A stretch of DNA of 64,000 nt from positions 345,772 to 409,771 of the forward strand of contig NZ_QXMH01000003.1 of the NCBI RefSeq assembly GCF_003568665.1. The letters run 5' to 3'. Shown here one piece after another: positions 61,008 to 64,000 of this stretch. This DNA comes from Chitinophaga alhagiae (GTDB taxonomy: Bacteria; Bacteroidota; Bacteroidia; Chitinophagales; Chitinophagaceae). The number at the start of each line of letters is the position of its first letter. The stretch's first letter is position 1. The position numbers were made by a program, and so were the translations under genes. The notes beneath the pieces are model-generated. The model did not search any database and was not told the DNA's origin. It saw nothing but the letters and a program-made list of their open reading frames with translations.

Positions 61008-64000
61008 CTGAAAAAAGTTCGCAAAATATTGACCATCGCCCTGCTGAGCGTGCTGGGACTGATACTGCTGGTCAGCATCCTCATCAATATTCCCGCCGTA
61101 CAGAACCTGCTGGTAGACCAGGTGACCAAACGCCTGAGCAAGCAGCTGGACACGCGGGTGGAGATCAGGCATGTGAACTTCCGGCTGTTCAACAGCATGC
61201 GCCTGGAAGGTACGCTGATAGAAGACCACAAGCATGATACCCTGCTGTATGCCGGCGCCCTGCAGGTACGGATTACAGACTGGTTCTTCATACAGGAAAA
61301 ACCGGTGCTTAAATTTGTAGGGCTGGAAGACGCCCAGGTGAACCTCATCCGCCCCAAATTCGACTCCGTGTGGAATTACCAGTTCATCATAGACGAGTTT
61401 GGCGGCTCCCCCTCCCCGCAGCCTAAAACAAAAAAACAGACCGGCATCTCGCTGGACCTTAAAAAGGTAGACCTGAAGCGGGTCCGCTTCAACATTACGG
61501 ACGGCTGGATAGGGGAAGACATGCACGTGGCCGCCAACCGCATCTACCTGGACGCGGAGCGGCTTGACCTGCGGGCGCACGATGTGCTCATCAACCAGCT
61601 GATGCTGGACAAGCCGGAGTTCATTGTGCAGAGCTACGCCGCCACCCGCCCCAAAAGGCCCCGGGTTACGCCGCTGCCCACCGCTACCCCGCCCGCGCTG
61701 GACACGCTCACCCCCATTCCCCTCCGCTGGAATGCGGCCAACTGGAAACTGGTGGTAAGGTCTCTCCGCATCCGCGAAGGGCTGCTGGGGGTAGACAACC
61801 TGCAGGATTCCATCCCTTCCACCAAAGGCCAGTTCGACCCCTCCCACATCCGCTTCGGCAACATCAACCTCTCCATTTCCAACAGCCGGCTGGTGAAAGA
61901 CAGCATTTTTGCGGACCTCCGCCTCTCCACCCGGGAGCGCAGCGGGTTTGAAGTGAAAGACCTGCGGAGCAAATTCAAAATGTCTCCCGTGGAAATGGAG
62001 TTCAACGACCTCGACCTCATCACCAACAACAGCCACATCAGGGATTATTATACCATGCAGTATGAAGACCTGAGCGACCTGAACGACTATGTAGACGCGG
62101 TCACCATGCGCGCCAACTTCCGCAATACCCGCCTCTCTTCAGACGATATTGCCTATTTTGCCCCGCCCCTCTCTACCTGGAAAACGGAACTGTCCGTAAA
62201 CGGCAAGGTATACGGCCCGGTGAGCAACCTCTCCGGAGATAGCCTTGACCTCAAAGGCGGCTATCACACCCGCCTGAAAGGCAGCATAGACATGCGCGGC
62301 CTGCCTGACATCAATGAGACCTTCATAGACTTCTCCGCCCATGAGCTGGTCACCAGCGGGCAAGACGTGCGCCAGTTCTTCCCCATGCTCAAAGACATTG
62401 AGAACGTTCGCACAGACCTCATTACCCGCCTGGCTTTCCAGGGCTCGTTCATCGGCTTCGTGAACGACTTTGTGGCATACGGTAAATTCCAGACCAACCT
62501 GGGCAACCTGGATTCCGACCTTAACTTCAAAACCAGCAAAGACGTGCCCGTATACTCCGGGCGCCTTACGGCAGATAACTTCCAGCTGGGCACCCTGCTG
62601 GACAATACCATTGTCAGCACCGCCACCTTCAAGGCCAACATCAAGGGCGAAGGTTTCAACTTCCGGCACCTCAAGGCATCTATGGAGGCGGATATTGCCA
62701 AAATAGGCCTGTACGGCTACGAGTACCAGAACCTGGCCGTGGAAGGAGACATGAACAAACGCTTCTTCAATGGTTCCCTGGCCGTGGCAGATCCCAATCT
62801 GGATATGGACTTCACCGGTACCATCGATTTCAACAGCCGCCTGCCCATTTTCAATTTCTATTCCGAAATACGCAACAGCGATCTGAAGGCCCTCCACCTC
62901 ACGGAAGACTCCATCACCCTGCAGGCCAAGGCAGACCTCAATTTTGCCGGCAGCAACATAGATGACTTTGACGGCACCGCCCGCCTCTACGACGTATCGC
63001 TGTTCAAGAATAAAAGTCGCGTGGAGTTTGACTCCCTCTCCATCATCACCTCCATTGAAAAAGACCGGAAAACCCTGCGCATCAAGGGCAACGAGGTAGA
63101 TGGCTATGTACAGGGCTCTTACAGCTTTATGGAGCTGCCCAATGCGTTCCGGCTGTTCCTCAACAAATATTACCCCAGCTACTTCAAATCCCCGCCAGCC
63201 GCCAATGCCGGGCAGGATTTCACGTTCTCTTTCGATTTCGGGGAAGTAGACAAGGTATTGCGCGCCTTTACAGACGATATTAAAGGGCTGAACGGCACCC
63301 AGGTATCAGGCGCGCTCAACACCCTCAGCGGAGAGGTGAACCTCAATGCCGCCGTGCCCTACGGCGCCTACAGCAGTTTTGGGGCGCGCAACCTGCTGCT
63401 GAAGGCCAACGGGGATTTCAACAAGATCAACGTGAGCACCAGCATTAGCGAAGTGTTGTACAAAGACAGCACCATCTTCACCAATCCCCTGCTGCTGGCC
63501 AGCTCCGGGCGGGATACGTCTTTCCTCAAACTGGACCTCAAAGCGGAAGACACCACCGACCTGGACGGTTTTTACGCCCGCCTCATTACCGTGGGAGACG
63601 GCGTGAAAATACACTTCCTCAACAGCAACTTTACCGTAAACGGCCGCCAGTGGAGCATGACGCCCGGCAACGAAGTATACTGGAGCGAGCACTTCCTCAC
63701 CGTACAGGACCTGCGCATTTCCCGGAACGACCAGAGCGTTACCATCCAGACCAACGAGTTCAACCCTGATGAGTCCCGGTTCATGATCACCCTGAAAGAC
63801 CTCAACCTGGCAGACGTGATCCCCCGCGGCCTTACAGACATCAGGGTAGAAGGCCTGGCCAACGGCAACATCAACGTAAACGACCCGTTCAACAACCTGA
63901 CCGTAGACGCAGACATCAAGGCCAGCCAGCTCCGCATAGATAACGACTCGCTTGGCCTGCTGCAACTGGCCGGAGACTATAACCTGCGCCAGGGCCAGGT
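61008..64000 (+). CDS. TamB/AsmA-like translocation protein, 3' end outside window
   Basis: An open frame of 997 codons continuing past the window. It starts with a basic and then hydrophobic anchor (KKVRKILTIALLSVLGLILL) and goes on as repetitive beta-strand sequence typical of the AsmA/TamB (DUF490) superfamily, which bridges inner and outer membrane in lipid or protein transport. Typical parts are RLSKQLDTRVEIRHVNFRLF, LKKVDLKRVRFNITDGW and LRGLPDINETFID-like segments. An in-frame TAA at 60993 blocks any longer version. No ATG, GTG or TTG precedes the Lys-Lys; CTG at 61008 stands where the family has its Met, and the next start would be TTG 61029. CTG is therefore the likely start. Confidence 0.85.
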   Translation, partial: MKKVRKILTIALLSVLGLILLVSILINIPAVQNLLVDQVTKRLSKQLDTRVEIRHVNFRLFNSMRLEGTLIEDHKHDTLLYAGALQVRITDWFFIQEKPVLKFVGLEDAQVNLIRPKFDSVWNYQFIIDEFGGSPSPQPKTKKQTGISLDLKKVDLKRVRFNITDGWIGEDMHVAANRIYLDAERLDLRAHDVLINQLMLDKPEFIVQSYAATRPKRPRVTPLPTATPPALDTLTPIPLRWNAANWKLVVRSLRIREGLLGVDNLQDSIPSTKGQFDPSHIRFGNINLSISNSRLVKDSIFADLRLSTRERSGFEVKDLRSKFKMSPVEMEFNDLDLITNNSHIRDYYTMQYEDLSDLNDYVDAVTMRANFRNTRLSSDDIAYFAPPLSTWKTELSVNGKVYGPVSNLSGDSLDLKGGYHTRLKGSIDMRGLPDINETFIDFSAHELVTSGQDVRQFFPMLKDIENVRTDLITRLAFQGSFIGFVNDFVAYGKFQTNLGNLDSDLNFKTSKDVPVYSGRLTADNFQLGTLLDNTIVSTATFKANIKGEGFNFRHLKASMEADIAKIGLYGYEYQNLAVEGDMNKRFFNGSLAVADPNLDMDFTGTIDFNSRLPIFNFYSEIRNSDLKALHLTEDSITLQAKADLNFAGSNIDDFDGTARLYDVSLFKNKSRVEFDSLSIITSIEKDRKTLRIKGNEVDGYVQGSYSFMELPNAFRLFLNKYYPSYFKSPPAANAGQDFTFSFDFGEVDKVLRAFTDDIKGLNGTQVSGALNTLSGEVNLNAAVPYGAYSSFGARNLLLKANGDFNKINVSTSISEVLYKDSTIFTNPLLLASSGRDTSFLKLDLKAEDTTDLDGFYARLITVGDGVKIHFLNSNFTVNGRQWSMTPGNEVYWSEHFLTVQDLRISRNDQSVTIQTNEFNPDESRFMITLKDLNLADVIPRGLTDIRVEGLANGNINVNDPFNNLTVDADIKASQLRIDNDSLGLLQLAGDYNLRQGQ

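Noticed and set aside
60583..61011. 142-codon plus-strand frame before the TamB-like gene
   Set aside because: Low-complexity Pro/Gly/Ala product; its 3' end covers the TamB promoter; no family resemblance.

Overview
The window looks like a chromosomal segment of a fairly GC-rich member of Bacteroidota, most likely Chitinophagaceae (Chitinophaga or a close relative). The reasons are a SusC/SusD locus with ECF sigma factor and FecR anti-sigma factor, several TonB-dependent receptors with STN or carboxypeptidase-regulatory domains, no Shine-Dalgarno sites in front of genes, and many promoters of the TAnnTTTG (-7) type with TTTG about 20 nt upstream. GC was judged by eye only. There are no rRNA genes, CRISPR arrays or transposases. 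About 50 genes and two tRNAs are called.

Layout. 1-3.1 kb: sppA (-) diverges from folK and a deoxynucleoside kinase (+). 3.2-6.9 kb: an orphan double-glycine-leader peptide gene (bacteriocin-like), a small exported protein, an STN protein with eleven 16-residue repeats, and a GNAT acetyltransferase. 6.8-11.1 kb: a BaiN/HI0933-type flavoprotein, an MG2/TonB-plug protein, and a decayed sugar-dehydrogenase-like gene. 11.4-19.7 kb: an unknown cytoplasmic protein, tRNA-His, a DUF445 protein, a TonB-dependent receptor, and a 998-aa secreted protein preceded by a perfect 20-bp palindrome. 19.7-27.4 kb: mostly housekeeping genes (pcm, HEAT-repeat protein, phosphoglucomutase, DUF2279 protein, PyrR-like phosphoribosyltransferase, a membrane Fe-S/CCG protein pair), then tRNA-Gly.

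27.6-29.6 kb is an AT-rich islet of two unknown genes just behind tRNA-Gly. 29.9-38.9 kb is one polysaccharide-utilisation-type locus on the minus strand (sigma, FecR, SusC, SusD, PKD lipoprotein, DUF5009/HGSNAT-like acyltransferase) and it has no glycoside hydrolase in view. 38.9-39.6 kb is a HicAB toxin-antitoxin module with a well-resolved operator. 39.7-48.2 kb is a co-directional run: miaB, a sigma-54 activator, lptE, an acidic repeat protein, secG, mltG, a YihY/BrkB protein and a redoxin. 48.3-56.1 kb: M14 peptidase (-), a 31-bp minisatellite, ggt, a DinB-like protein, a small lipoprotein, an AONS-type PLP enzyme and a TraB/GumN protein. 56.3-64 kb: a TonB-dependent receptor, a LytS/LytTR two-component pair, and a TamB/AsmA-like gene that runs off the end and seems to start at CTG.

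Most of the window is ordinary core genome. The parts most worth a second look are the GG-leader peptide, the palindrome-controlled 998-aa secreted protein, the 16-residue-repeat STN protein, the terminator hairpin covering the start of the DUF2279 gene, the HicAB operator, the 31-bp minisatellite and the AT-rich islet.
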